Below, in pieces: positions 1 to 7,601 of a stretch of DNA of 64,000 bases. The DNA lies in contig NZ_BBXC01000007.1 of NCBI RefSeq assembly GCF_001570525.1, forward strand, positions 1,062,679 through 1,126,678. Reading direction: 5' to 3'. The position numbers and the translations under genes are program-made. The notes below the pieces were generated by a model. It saw only the letters and a list, made by a program, of their open reading frames with translations, was not told the DNA's origin and did no database searches. The stretch's first letter is position 1, and the number at the start of each line of letters is the position of its first letter. Source of the stretch: Herbidospora sakaeratensis (GTDB lineage: Bacteria > Actinomycetota > Actinomycetes > Streptosporangiales > Streptosporangiaceae).

Positions 1-1314
1 CTCGTAGTCGGCGTAGCTGTCGCCGATGGTGCACTGCCCGTTCTGGACGTTGCCGAAGGCGTAGTTGATGTGGGTCAGCTTCGCCGCCGAACCGCTCGTG
101 ACGATGTTCTTCACGTGGTAGGCGCGCTGGTAGACGCCCCACTGGACGAAGTAGCCGAGCAGCTTCTTGTTCCCGCCCGTCCCCGTCTGCGAGGTGGTGC
201 CGGTGACGCTGCCCGACAGGCCCGACTGGTTGTTGGCGGCGTCGCGGGCGCGGACCTGGTAGGTGTACGCCGTGTTCGCGGCGCGGCCGGTGTCGGTGTA
301 GCTGGTGCCGGTCACGGTCGTGACGAGAGTGCCGCCCCGGTAGACGAGGTAGCCGGTCACGCCGACGTTGTCGGTCGAGGCGGTCCAGCTCAGCGAGACC
401 GAGTTGCTGGTCACGCCGGTCACCTGCAGGCCGCCGGGCGTCGAGGGCGCGGTGGTGTCGGGGCCGCCCGTCCCCGAGGTGGTGCCGGTGACGCTGTTCG
501 ACAGGCCCGACTGGTTGTTGGCGGCGTCGCGGGCGCGGACCTGGTAGGTGTACGCCGTGCTGGCGGCGCGGCCGGTGTCGGTGTAGGTGGTGCCGGTCAC
601 GGTGGTGACCAGGGTGCCGCCCCGGTAGATCAGGTAGCCGGTGACGCCGACGTTGTCGGTCGAGGCGGTCCAGCTCAGCGAGACGCTGCTGCTGGTCACG
701 CCGGTCACCTGGAGGTTGCCGGGCGTCGAGGGCGCGGTGGTGTCGCCGCCGCCGGTGCCGCCGGTGACCTGCACGGCCGCGACGATGGCGTAGTTGGCCC
801 CGCCGTTCATGTTGAACTGCACGTTGAGCTGGCCGTCGGAGACGGTCGCGGTGTAGGTGCGGTCGCAGGCGGTCAGCGCGCCGCAGGAGGCGAACACGTC
901 GAACGCCGAGGCGACCACGGTGTTCTCGATCCGGATGTCGAACTTCCGCTGCCCGGCGGCGTTCGCCCAGTCCTCGACCATCTTCAGGGTGACCTGGTAG
1001 GTGCCGTTGGCCACGTCGAACTTGTAGCCGCCCCACCCGCTGAACAGCTGGTAGTTCTGGTAGAGCGCGTCGTCGGTGGTGCCGGCGATCGCGCTGCCCG
1101 TGGAGCCGGCCCCGTAGGACGTCTCGTGGCCCCAGGTGCCGCTGGTGTACGCCTTGTCGGCGAGCCAGGCGTTGCCGCCGCCGTCGGTCAGGGCCGGTCC
1201 GTTCGCGTTGGCCCGGAGGGGCACGGTCACCGCGCCGTACGCCGCGGACTGCGCGAACATCAGTGGCAGGATCAGCGCACCGATCGCCAGTAAGAGGGTC
1301 AGGACTCTTCTCAT
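1..1314 (-). CDS. Secreted GH18 chitinase, N-terminal part (runs off left edge)
   Basis: The frame opens at the ATG at 1314 with a signal peptide (MRR, hydrophobic core LTLLLAIGALILPL). It continues with a malectin-like carbohydrate-binding domain (about residues 30-180), two near-identical fibronectin type III domains, and then the start of a catalytic domain reading LLGYFVQWGVYQR and KLTHINYAFGNV. That opening is typical of secreted Streptomyces-type GH18 chitinases, which cleave beta-1,4-GlcNAc polymers outside the cell. The frame stays open to base 1, so the GH18 active-site DxxDxDxE lies outside the window. A palindromic operator candidate sits 71-91 bp upstream. The family call rests on the short GH18 stretch and the accessory-domain order. 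The carbohydrate-binding domain could be another malectin/CBM type. Confidence 0.85.
   Translation of the reverse strand, partial: MRRVLTLLLAIGALILPLMFAQSAAYGAVTVPLRANANGPALTDGGGNAWLADKAYTSGTWGHETSYGAGSTGSAIAGTTDDALYQNYQLFSGWGGYKFDVANGTYQVTLKMVEDWANAAGQRKFDIRIENTVVASAFDVFASCGALTACDRTYTATVSDGQLNVQFNMNGGANYAIVAAVQVTGGTGGGDTTAPSTPGNLQVTGVTSSSVSLSWTASTDNVGVTGYLIYRGGTLVTTVTGTTYTDTGRAASTAYTYQVRARDAANNQSGLSNSVTGTTSGTGGPDTTAPSTPGGLQVTGVTSNSVSLSWTASTDNVGVTGYLVYRGGTLVTTVTGTSYTDTGRAANTAYTYQVRARDAANNQSGLSGSVTGTTSQTGTGGNKKLLGYFVQWGVYQRAYHVKNIVTSGSAAKLTHINYAFGNVQNGQCTIGDSYADYE
191..745 (-). repeat. Two near-identical FnIII-encoding repeats, 285-bp period
   Basis: The segments 191-460 and 476-745 repeat with a 285-bp offset and differ at only a few scattered bases. 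Each encodes one fibronectin type III domain (TAPSTPG...VSLSWTASTDNVGVTGY...) of the chitinase. The high nucleotide identity suggests recent duplication or gene conversion of the linker domain. Confidence 0.85.
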
Positions 1315-1384
1315 CGAGCTACTCCACGTCCGGGGGGAAGGGGATGCGGCGGGACGCGCCGGGAACAGGGGGTTCCCGTCCAAC

Positions 1385-1405
1385 TAATAGGAAGCTTTCC
1401 TTTTA
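1385..1405. promoter_or_regulatory. Palindromic operator candidate upstream of the chitinase
   Basis: An AT-rich island holds the inverted repeat AGGAA-GCT-TTCCT, extended outward by TAA and TTA with one mismatch per side. It lies about 70 bp upstream of the chitinase start, in the place expected for an operator or promoter. GGAAA..TTTCC-type palindromes recur before secreted glycosidase genes of actinobacteria. The cognate regulator is not identifiable here. The site could also overlap the chitinase promoter. Confidence 0.45.
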
Positions 1406-1439
1406 ATTAGGGCGAACGTAACCCGCGTCACAGATCCCG

Positions 1440-2012
1440 TCAATGGGCGCGCAGGGAACGCCAGATCGGGCCGGGCAGTGCGTCGGCGGCGGCGTCCAGG
1501 TCGAGGCCCGGCGCGCCCGCCAGCACCCGGCGCGTGGTCTCGGCGAGTGGCCCGATGAGCAGCATCTCGATCAGCGCCGGGGGCAGGTCGGCGATCTCCC
1601 CGGCCGCGACGCGCGGCCGGAACCAGGCGGTCAGCCGGTCGAGCAGCGGCGCCTTGCGGGCCGCGACGGCGGCGGCGTGCGGCTCGATGAGCGGAGCGGC
1701 GTGGATGAACCGGGCCCGCGCGGTCGCGTCGCGGGCGAAGGACAGGTAGGCGCGCACGATCGCGCGCACCCCCTCCTCGGTGCCCTCCGCCCGTTCGGCC
1801 GCCTCGATCAGGCGGGTCAGCAGGTCGTCCATGCACTCGGAGTAGAGCGCGGCGGCCAGCCCGTCGAAGCTGCCGAAGTGGTGGTAGAGGCTGCCCACGC
1901 TGACGCCGCTCCGCGAGGTCACCGCGCGCAGGGTGAAGTCGCCGTCGGTGAACGCCGTGAGGGCCGTGTCGAGCAGCCTGCGGATCGTGGCCTCGCTGCG
2001 GGCCTGCCTCAC
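1440..2012 (-). CDS. TetR-family transcriptional regulator
   Basis: A 190-residue protein with an N-terminal HTH typical of TetR (ATIRRLLDTALTAF, VTSRSGVSVGSLYHHFGSFD, residues about 8-55) and a helical ligand-binding C-terminus. The GTG start at 2012 was chosen because it overlaps the stop of the upstream SDR gene as GTGA and leaves the HTH at the usual distance from the N-terminus. It is therefore translationally coupled to the SDR gene. The palindrome TTAGAG-N5-CTCTAA upstream of the SDR start is the natural candidate operator, so autorepression of the two-gene operon is inferred. The ligand is unknown. Confidence 0.88.
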   Translation of the reverse strand: MRQARSEATIRRLLDTALTAFTDGDFTLRAVTSRSGVSVGSLYHHFGSFDGLAAALYSECMDDLLTRLIEAAERAEGTEEGVRAIVRAYLSFARDATARARFIHAAPLIEPHAAAVAARKAPLLDRLTAWFRPRVAAGEIADLPPALIEMLLIGPLAETTRRVLAGAPGLDLDAAADALPGPIWRSLRAH

Positions 2013-2785
2013 GCGACTCCCGACAGTTTCCCGGCCTGCTCCCACAACCGCAGGCCGAGGTCGCGGTCGACGGTCAACGGGATCTCCTTCAGCCCGTCGT
2101 AGTAGCGGCCCGTCGTGGACCCCGCCGTCAGCGCGACCACCGGGGCCGCGCCCTGGTCGGGAGTCTTCCAGAACCGCTTGGCCGCTCTGAGCAGCAGCCC
2201 GACCGGCCCGCCCCGCGCGCCCAGCCCGGTGTTGATCACCCCGGGGTGCACGGCGTCGATGGTGACGCCGCGCGTCCGCCAGCGCTCGGCGAACAGCGGC
2301 AGCAGGGCCGCGTTGCAGAGCTTGGTGTCGGCGTAGGTGCGCAGCGGGTGGAAGTCGAGGCCGTAGGCGGTGCGGGCGGGATCGGCCTTCCCCTTCACGT
2401 AGAGGCCCGCGCTGACCTGCACGACCCGCGTCAGGCGCTCTTCGAGCAGCCGGTTCAGCGTGTACGGGGCCAGGTGGTTGACCGCGAACGCCTCCTCCAG
2501 CCCGTCGGCCGTGCGGGTGAGCTTCGAGGGCCACAACCCCGCGTTGTGCACCAGCACGTCGATGCGCGGGCAGACCTCGGCCAGCCGCTCGGCGACGCTC
2601 CGCATGCCGGCGACGGCCGACAGGTCGCCGACGACGAGCTCGGCCTCGCCCGGCAGCGAGCGCACCGCCTGTTCTCCCCGCGCGGCGTCGCGCGCGACGA
2701 CGACCACCCGATGTCCCCGCCGCGCCAGCTCGGCGCAGACGGCGTATCCGATTCCCCGGTTTCCTCCGGTCACCACCACGTTCAT
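2009..2785 (-). CDS. Short-chain dehydrogenase/reductase
   Basis: A classical-SDR-like protein of 258 residues, probably acting on a hydrophobic carbonyl or alcohol. It has the nucleotide-binding motif TGGNRGIG (residues 6-13), the DLS adenine-contact motif, LVHNAG (the NNAG position), a serine in VSAG and the catalytic YADTK (Y-x3-K). It resembles the retinol-dehydrogenase/protochlorophyllide-reductase-like group, but the substrate cannot be told. It is first in an operon with the TetR gene. The upstream region has a TATACT -10 element about 11 bp before the ATG, suggesting a leaderless or nearly leaderless transcript with the operator just upstream of it. Confidence 0.88.
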   Translation of the reverse strand: MNVVVTGGNRGIGYAVCAELARRGHRVVVVARDAARGEQAVRSLPGEAELVVGDLSAVAGMRSVAERLAEVCPRIDVLVHNAGLWPSKLTRTADGLEEAFAVNHLAPYTLNRLLEERLTRVVQVSAGLYVKGKADPARTAYGLDFHPLRTYADTKLCNAALLPLFAERWRTRGVTIDAVHPGVINTGLGARGGPVGLLLRAAKRFWKTPDQGAAPVVALTAGSTTGRYYDGLKEIPLTVDRDLGLRLWEQAGKLSGVA

Positions 2786-2799
2786 GGCGGGAGTATAAA

Positions 2800-2816
2800 T
2801 TAGAGCACTTCTCTAA
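2800..2816. promoter_or_regulatory. TetR-type operator candidate, TTAGAG-N5-CTCTAA
   Basis: A perfect 6-bp inverted repeat separated by 5 bp lies 15-31 bp upstream of the SDR start and next to a TATACT -10 element (minus strand, about 2792-2797). It also overlaps the last codons of recQ. Position and symmetry fit a site for the TetR protein of the same operon. Confidence 0.5.
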
Positions 2817-4402
2817 ATCTTCTTCAGCAGGCCGTCGACGGCGGCCAGGGCCAACGTCTTGTAGCCGACCGAGTCGAACAGCACCGTCACCCGGTCGGGG
2901 TCGGCGCTCATCACCGTCCCGGCGCCCCAGGCGGTGTGCTCCACCTTCGACTGGAGCGGGAACGGGCCGTCGCCCACCTCCTGGACGACGCCCCGGCAGG
3001 TGTCGCAGGTCCCGCACGAGCGGCCGTACGGCTGGCCGAAGTACTCCAGCAGGAAACGGCGGCGGCAGCCGGTCGTCTCGGCGTAGGCGCGCATCATGTC
3101 CAGGCGCGACTCGTCGACGCGGTGGCGCACCTCGTCGAGTTCGACCGCCTTCTCGACCGCCCGCTCGGCGGTCAGCCGCTTGCGGGTCCAGCGCAGCTCG
3201 CCCGGGACCAGCGCGCCCGCCCGCTCCAGCAGGTTGGCCAGGGCGGTCAGCCGGGTGGTGCCGACGCCGAGCAGGTCGCGCAGCTCCCCGGCCGGGACCA
3301 GCCCGCCGTGCTCGCGGACCAGCACCGCGATGCGCAGCAGCAGGTCGGGGTCGGCCCGGCCGCCGGTCTGGAACCGGCGCAGGCCCAGGTCCTCGGGGCG
3401 GTAGAACAGCACCGCCTCGGCGGGCCGGCCGTCGCGTCCGGCGCGGCCGATCTCCTGGTAGTAGGCGTCGGGCGACTCCGGCGGGCCCGCGTGCAGCACT
3501 CGGCGCACGTCGGCGCGGTCGATGCCCATGCCGAAGGCCGAGGTCGCCACGACCACGTCGAGCTCCCCGGACGCGAACCGCGTGTGGGTGCGGTTGCGGT
3601 CGGCCGTCTTCAGCCCGGCGTGGTACGGCTCCGCCCGCTTGCCCTCCAGCAGCGCGCAGTACTCCTCGGCGTCCTTGCGCGTCGGCACGTAGATCAGCGT
3701 CAGCCCGTCGCCCGCCAGCGTGTATTCGACCAGGGCGCGGCGCCGGTCGTCCTCGCTGGTGAAGCGCCGGGCCGACAGGGTCAGGTTCGGCCGGTCGAAG
3801 CCGCGCACGATCTCCACCGGGTCCCGCAGCCCCAGCGACCGGACGATCTCGGCCCGCACGTTCGGCGCCGCCGTCGCGGTCAGCGCCACCACCGGCGGAT
3901 GGCCCAGCTTCTCGATCACCTGGCCGAGCCGCAGGTAGTCGGGCCGGAAGTCGTGCCCCCACGACGACACGCAGTGGGCCTCGTCGATCGCGATCAGCGA
4001 CGGCCGGGCCGCCGCGAGCCGCTCGACCACCTCGGGCTTGGCCAGCTGCTCCGGCGACAGGAACACGAACTCGGCCGTCCCGGCGGTGACCTGGTCGAGG
4101 CCCTTGTCGACCGACTGCGTCGAGTTGACCGCCACCGCGCCGGTGCCCGCCTTCAGCAGGCTCATCACCTGGTCGCGCTGCAACGCGATCAGCGGCGACA
4201 CCACGATCGTCGGCCCGTCGAGCAGCAGGGCGGGCACCTGGTAGACGGCCGACTTGCCGCCCCCGGTCGGCATCACCAGCAGCACGTCGCGCCCGGCGAC
4301 CAGATGCCGCATGGCCTCCTTCTGACCGGGCCGCAGCCCCTCCCAGCCGAACACGCGCCGGGCCGTCGACCCGAGCCGGAATCTCGCGAGCGCTCTCCTC
4401 AT
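2813..4402 (-). CDS. recQ: ATP-dependent DNA helicase RecQ
   Basis: A superfamily 2 3'-5' DNA helicase of 529 residues, acting in recombination and fork repair. Visible motifs are Walker A MPTGGGKS (about 44-51), DEAHC (about 140-144), TATAAPNVR, FGMGIDRADVR and the motif VI IGRAGRDG. The RecQ zinc-binding cysteines follow in CRRRFLLEYFG...CGTCDTC. No HRDC domain is seen. Instead the protein ends in a roughly 45-residue segment (VEHTAWGAGTVMS, DRVTVLFDSVGYKTL) that looks like a small beta-barrel module, as in short actinobacterial RecQ forms. It is convergent to nothing and lies immediately upstream of the SDR operon on the same strand, so the SDR promoter overlaps its 3' end. Confidence 0.93.
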   Translation of the reverse strand: MRRALARFRLGSTARRVFGWEGLRPGQKEAMRHLVAGRDVLLVMPTGGGKSAVYQVPALLLDGPTIVVSPLIALQRDQVMSLLKAGTGAVAVNSTQSVDKGLDQVTAGTAEFVFLSPEQLAKPEVVERLAAARPSLIAIDEAHCVSSWGHDFRPDYLRLGQVIEKLGHPPVVALTATAAPNVRAEIVRSLGLRDPVEIVRGFDRPNLTLSARRFTSEDDRRRALVEYTLAGDGLTLIYVPTRKDAEEYCALLEGKRAEPYHAGLKTADRNRTHTRFASGELDVVVATSAFGMGIDRADVRRVLHAGPPESPDAYYQEIGRAGRDGRPAEAVLFYRPEDLGLRRFQTGGRADPDLLLRIAVLVREHGGLVPAGELRDLLGVGTTRLTALANLLERAGALVPGELRWTRKRLTAERAVEKAVELDEVRHRVDESRLDMMRAYAETTGCRRRFLLEYFGQPYGRSCGTCDTCRGVVQEVGDGPFPLQSKVEHTAWGAGTVMSADPDRVTVLFDSVGYKTLALAAVDGLLKKI

Positions 4403-4432
4403 GGCCGCCCTCTATGCCCCGCAAGGGGCGGT

Positions 4433-5938
4433 TCAGGCCGGTCGGGGCGGGGTTCGTTCGCCGACCAGGGCCAGATCGGTCTCCACGGCGTGCGCGGTGG
4501 CCCGGAGGTGGGCGAGCAGACCTGGCCTGACCTGGCCGGTCGTGGCGACGTTCACCGCCGCGACCACCCGGCCGGCGCGGTCGCGGATCGGCACGGCCAG
4601 CGCCCGCAGCCCCTCTTCGAGCTCGTCCTCGACGATCGCGTGGCCGTCGGCGCGGGCCTTGCGGACCAGCGCCCGCAGCCGTTCGGGATCGGTCACGGTG
4701 TGCGGCGTCAGCGCCGTGAGCTCGCCCGGATCGGCGTCGTCGGTCAGCAGGACCCGGCCCATCGACGTGGCGTAGGCCGGGAACCGGGTGCCGACCGTGA
4801 TGTCCACGCTCATGATCTTGTACGCCGGCGCACGCGCCACGTACCGGATGTCGGTCCCGTCGAGCACCGCCACCGACGCCGACTCGCCCACCGCCTCGGC
4901 CAGCGCGACCAGGTGGGGCGTGGCCAGCTCGCCCAGGGTCAGCGACGACAACCGGGCGTGGCCCAACTCCAGCACCCTCGGCAGCGCGACGAACCGGTTG
5001 CCCGCCTTCACCGCGTAGCCGAGTTCGACCAGGGTCAGCAGCGCCCGCCGGGCGGTCGCCCGCGCCAGCCCGGTGGCCTCGGCCACCTCCGAGAGCGTGC
5101 CGCCGAGCGCGGTCAGCACCGCCAGCCCCCGGGCCAGCGACTGGACCGGGGTGTCGCCGGGGATCTCGATCGGCGCCGGCGGCGCGGGCGTGGTGACGGC
5201 CAGCAGGTGTTCCATCCGGGCGGTGTCGAGCCGGGGGAGGGCCAGCGCGGCCAGCGACTCGACGGTGTGGCGGCTGCGGTGGGAGACCACGCTGACCGCG
5301 CACGCCACCCGGCCGCGTGCGCGCACCGGCACCGCGACCGCGATCAGGCCCGGTTCGATCAGCTCGTCGTCGCGGGCCCAGCCCGCCGCGAGCGCGGCCC
5401 TGGCCCGGTCGCGGAACTCCGGCTCGGCCGCCGGGTCGGCGGGCACTACGGTCTCCGGCCGGGCCGCCCGCCAGCGGGCCCACCCGGCCTCGGTCCACTC
5501 GGCGGCCATCAGCGCGCCCGCCGCGCAGCGTTCGGCCGGCACCAGGTCGCCCACCCGGAAGGTCAGCGAGCGGCTGCGCCGCCGGGGGAGCTGGGTGACG
5601 AACCGGACCGCCGTGCCGTCGGCCACCGCCAGCGACACCGACTCGTCGAGGTCCTCGGCGAGCCGGGCCGCCTCCGGGGCCAGCGCGTCGGGGACCCCGC
5701 TGCCCGACAGGTAGGTGTTCCCGACGGCCAGGACGCGGGGCGTCAGCCGTACCGAACGATCGGGCCCGGCCGGACGGGCCAGGCCCATCGCGACCAGCGT
5801 CGCCAGCACCCGGTCGACGGTCGAGCGGGCCAGCCCGGTGGCGCGGGTGAGCTCGCTCGGGCGGCACGGCTCGCCGTCCGCCATCGCCCGCAGCACGGCG
5901 AGCCCGCGCTCCAGCGGCCCCACGACAGCCTCGGTCAT
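4433..5938 (-). CDS. Double-domain IclR-family regulator of the pca/pob cluster
   Basis: A 501-residue protein made of two complete IclR units in tandem. Each has a winged HTH followed by an effector-binding domain. Unit 1 starts near residue 8 (PLERGLAVLRAMADGE, ARSTVDRVLATL) and unit 2 near residue 262 (VQSLARGLAVLTALGG, ARATARRALLTL). Single IclR proteins are about 250 residues, so this is an internal duplication or fusion. It is divergent from pcaIJHGBL-pobA with a 95-bp spacer rich in GAACA/GTTCA repeats. IclR members PcaR, PobR and PcaU control exactly these pathways, so pathway-specific control is a good inference. The ATG at 5938 was preferred over an upstream ATG at 5992 because the longer start adds residues inside the divergent promoter. 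Confidence 0.88.
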   Translation of the reverse strand: MTEAVVGPLERGLAVLRAMADGEPCRPSELTRATGLARSTVDRVLATLVAMGLARPAGPDRSVRLTPRVLAVGNTYLSGSGVPDALAPEAARLAEDLDESVSLAVADGTAVRFVTQLPRRRSRSLTFRVGDLVPAERCAAGALMAAEWTEAGWARWRAARPETVVPADPAAEPEFRDRARAALAAGWARDDELIEPGLIAVAVPVRARGRVACAVSVVSHRSRHTVESLAALALPRLDTARMEHLLAVTTPAPPAPIEIPGDTPVQSLARGLAVLTALGGTLSEVAEATGLARATARRALLTLVELGYAVKAGNRFVALPRVLELGHARLSSLTLGELATPHLVALAEAVGESASVAVLDGTDIRYVARAPAYKIMSVDITVGTRFPAYATSMGRVLLTDDADPGELTALTPHTVTDPERLRALVRKARADGHAIVEDELEEGLRALAVPIRDRAGRVVAAVNVATTGQVRPGLLAHLRATAHAVETDLALVGERTPPRPA

Positions 5939-5969
5939 TGACACACGTCCAAAGGGGGTAGCAGACTCC

Positions 5970-5999
5970 TGAACTACGTCAAATGTGAACAATAGTTCA
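5970..5999. promoter_or_regulatory. Inverted repeats in the IclR/pca divergent promoter
   Basis: TGAACTA (5970-5976) and TAGTTCA (5993-5999) form a widely spaced inverted repeat. Inside it TGAAC-AATA-GTTCA (5986-5999) forms a compact palindrome. Further GAACA copies follow up to the pcaI start. IclR proteins bind palindromes of this general size between divergent genes. Binding by the double-IclR protein is inferred from location. Confidence 0.5.
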
Positions 6000-6033
6000 T
6001 CAGGCGAACAAGTCCACTCCGAACAGGGAGAAC

Positions 6034-6846
6034 ATGGCGGAGATCCGTAGCCTGCGGGACGCGGTGGCCGGGCTCGTGCACTCCGGCGACACCGTGGCGA
6101 TGGAGGGGTTCACCCACCTCATACCCTTCGCCGCCGCGCACGAGATGATCCGGCAGCGGGTGACCGATCTCACCCTCGTCCGGATGACCCCCGACGTCAT
6201 CTACGACCAGCTCATCGGCATGGGCGCGGCCCGCAAGCTGGTCTTCTCGTGGGGCGGCAACCCCGGCGTGGGCTCGCTGCACCGCTTCCGCGACGCCGTC
6301 GAGAACGGCTGGCCGCGCCCCCTCGAACTCGACGAGCACAGCCACGCCGGCATGGCCAACCGCTACGTCGCCGGGGCCTCGCGGTTGCCCTTCGCGGTGC
6401 TGCGCGGCTACCGGGGCAGCGACCTGCCGTCGCGGTCGGCGACGATCTCGACCGTGGTGTGCCCCTTCACCGGCGAGGAACTGGCGGCGGTCGCCGCGAT
6501 CAACCCCGACGTGACCGTCATCCACGCCCAGCGCGCCGACCGCGACGGCAACGTGCAGTTGTGGGGTCTGGTCGGCGTCCAGAAGGAGGCCGCGCTGGCC
6601 GCCTCCCGGGTGCTCGTGACCGTCGAGGAGATCGTGGACGACCTGACGCCCGCCCCCGGCGCGGTGGTGCTGCCGTCGTGGACGGTCGACGCGGTGGCCC
6701 TGGCCCCCAACGGGGCCCACCCCTCCTACGCGGCCGGCTACACCGTCCGCGACAACGGCTTCTACCAGTCGTGGGACGCCGTCTCCCGCGACCGCGACGC
6801 CTTCCTGCGCTGGATGGACGAGAACGTCCTGGAGGAGGCCCGATGA
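6034..6846 (+). CDS. pcaI: 3-oxoadipate CoA-transferase, alpha subunit
   Basis: A CoA-transferase family I subunit of 270 residues. With PcaJ it activates 3-oxoadipate to 3-oxoadipyl-CoA using succinyl-CoA. The N-terminus carries the family pattern SGDTVAMEGFTHLIPFAAAHE, followed by LTLVRMTPDVIYDQLIGMGA and FSWGGNPGVGSLHRFRDA. A GGGAGA ribosome-binding site precedes the ATG. It is the first gene of the pca operon and its stop overlaps the pcaJ start (ATGA), coupling the two subunits. The related glutaconate CoA-transferase family looks similar. Assignment to pca rests on the neighbours. Confidence 0.9.
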   Translation: MAEIRSLRDAVAGLVHSGDTVAMEGFTHLIPFAAAHEMIRQRVTDLTLVRMTPDVIYDQLIGMGAARKLVFSWGGNPGVGSLHRFRDAVENGWPRPLELDEHSHAGMANRYVAGASRLPFAVLRGYRGSDLPSRSATISTVVCPFTGEELAAVAAINPDVTVIHAQRADRDGNVQLWGLVGVQKEAALAASRVLVTVEEIVDDLTPAPGAVVLPSWTVDAVALAPNGAHPSYAAGYTVRDNGFYQSWDAVSRDRDAFLRWMDENVLEEAR

Positions 6847-7601
6847 CCTGGACCTCCGACGAGCTGATGACCGTCAACGCCGCCCGCGCCCTGGCCGGGG
6901 CCCGGACCTGCTTCGTCGGCATCGGCCTGCCCAGCGCCGCCGCCAACCTGGCCCGCCGCACCATCGAACCCGGGCTTGTGCTCATCTACGAGTCGGGCAC
7001 CCTCGGCTCCAAGCCGTCGCGGCTGCCGCTGTCGATCGGCGACGGCGAGCTCGCCGACACGGCCGACGCGGTCGTGTCGGTGCCGGAGATCTTCAACTAC
7101 TGGCTGCAGGCCGGGCGCATCGACGTCGGCTTCCTCGGCGCGGCCCAGGTCGACCGGTACGCCAACGTCAACACCACCGTCATCGACCGGGGACCGGGCC
7201 GTCCCGAAGGCCGGCTGCCGGGCGCGGGCGGCGCGCCGGAGATCGCGGCCAGCTGCGGGAAGGTGCTGCTCGTGCTGCGCCACTCGCCCCGGAACCTGGT
7301 CGGCGAGCTCGACTTCGTCACCACCGTCGGGCACGGCGACGGGCCCGGGTCGCGGGCCCGGCTCGGCCTGCCCGGGGCCGGCCCGGTCGCCGTGATCACC
7401 GATCTGGGGATCATGCGCCCCGACCCGGAGACCGCCGAGCTCACCCTCACCGACGTGCACCCCGGCACCACCGCCGGCCAGGCCGTCGCCGCCACCGGCT
7501 GGCCGCTGGCCGTCGCCGGCGACCTGCGTGTCACCGAACCCCCCACGGAGGCGGAGCTGACCGCGTTGCGCCGCCTCGCCCAAGGAGCACCCGATGCCTG
7601 A
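6843..7601 (+). CDS. pcaJ: 3-oxoadipate CoA-transferase, beta subunit
   Basis: The partner subunit of 252 residues. It contains the catalytic-glutamate region of CoA-transferases (LVLIYESGTLGSKP, GDGELADTADAVVSVPE) and the typical YANVNTTVI and LGIMRPDPETAELTLTDVHPG segments. It starts at an ATG overlapping the pcaI stop by 4 bp. Its last codons overlap the pcaH start region by 8 bp, so all early pca genes are translationally linked. Confidence 0.9.
   Translation: MTWTSDELMTVNAARALAGARTCFVGIGLPSAAANLARRTIEPGLVLIYESGTLGSKPSRLPLSIGDGELADTADAVVSVPEIFNYWLQAGRIDVGFLGAAQVDRYANVNTTVIDRGPGRPEGRLPGAGGAPEIAASCGKVLLVLRHSPRNLVGELDFVTTVGHGDGPGSRARLGLPGAGPVAVITDLGIMRPDPETAELTLTDVHPGTTAGQAVAATGWPLAVAGDLRVTEPPTEAELTALRRLAQGAPDA

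Noticed and set aside
70-1293. Plus-strand frame over the chitinase
   Set aside because: Repetitive Gly/Ala/Val-rich shadow, whereas the opposite strand encodes signal peptide, FnIII and GH18 sequence.
1440-5867. Very long open frame on the minus strand across the SDR, RecQ and IclR genes
   Set aside because: Most of it is Arg/Gly/Pro/Ala-rich and low-complexity, a by-product of GC-rich codon bias. Only its C-terminal part is the real TetR gene.
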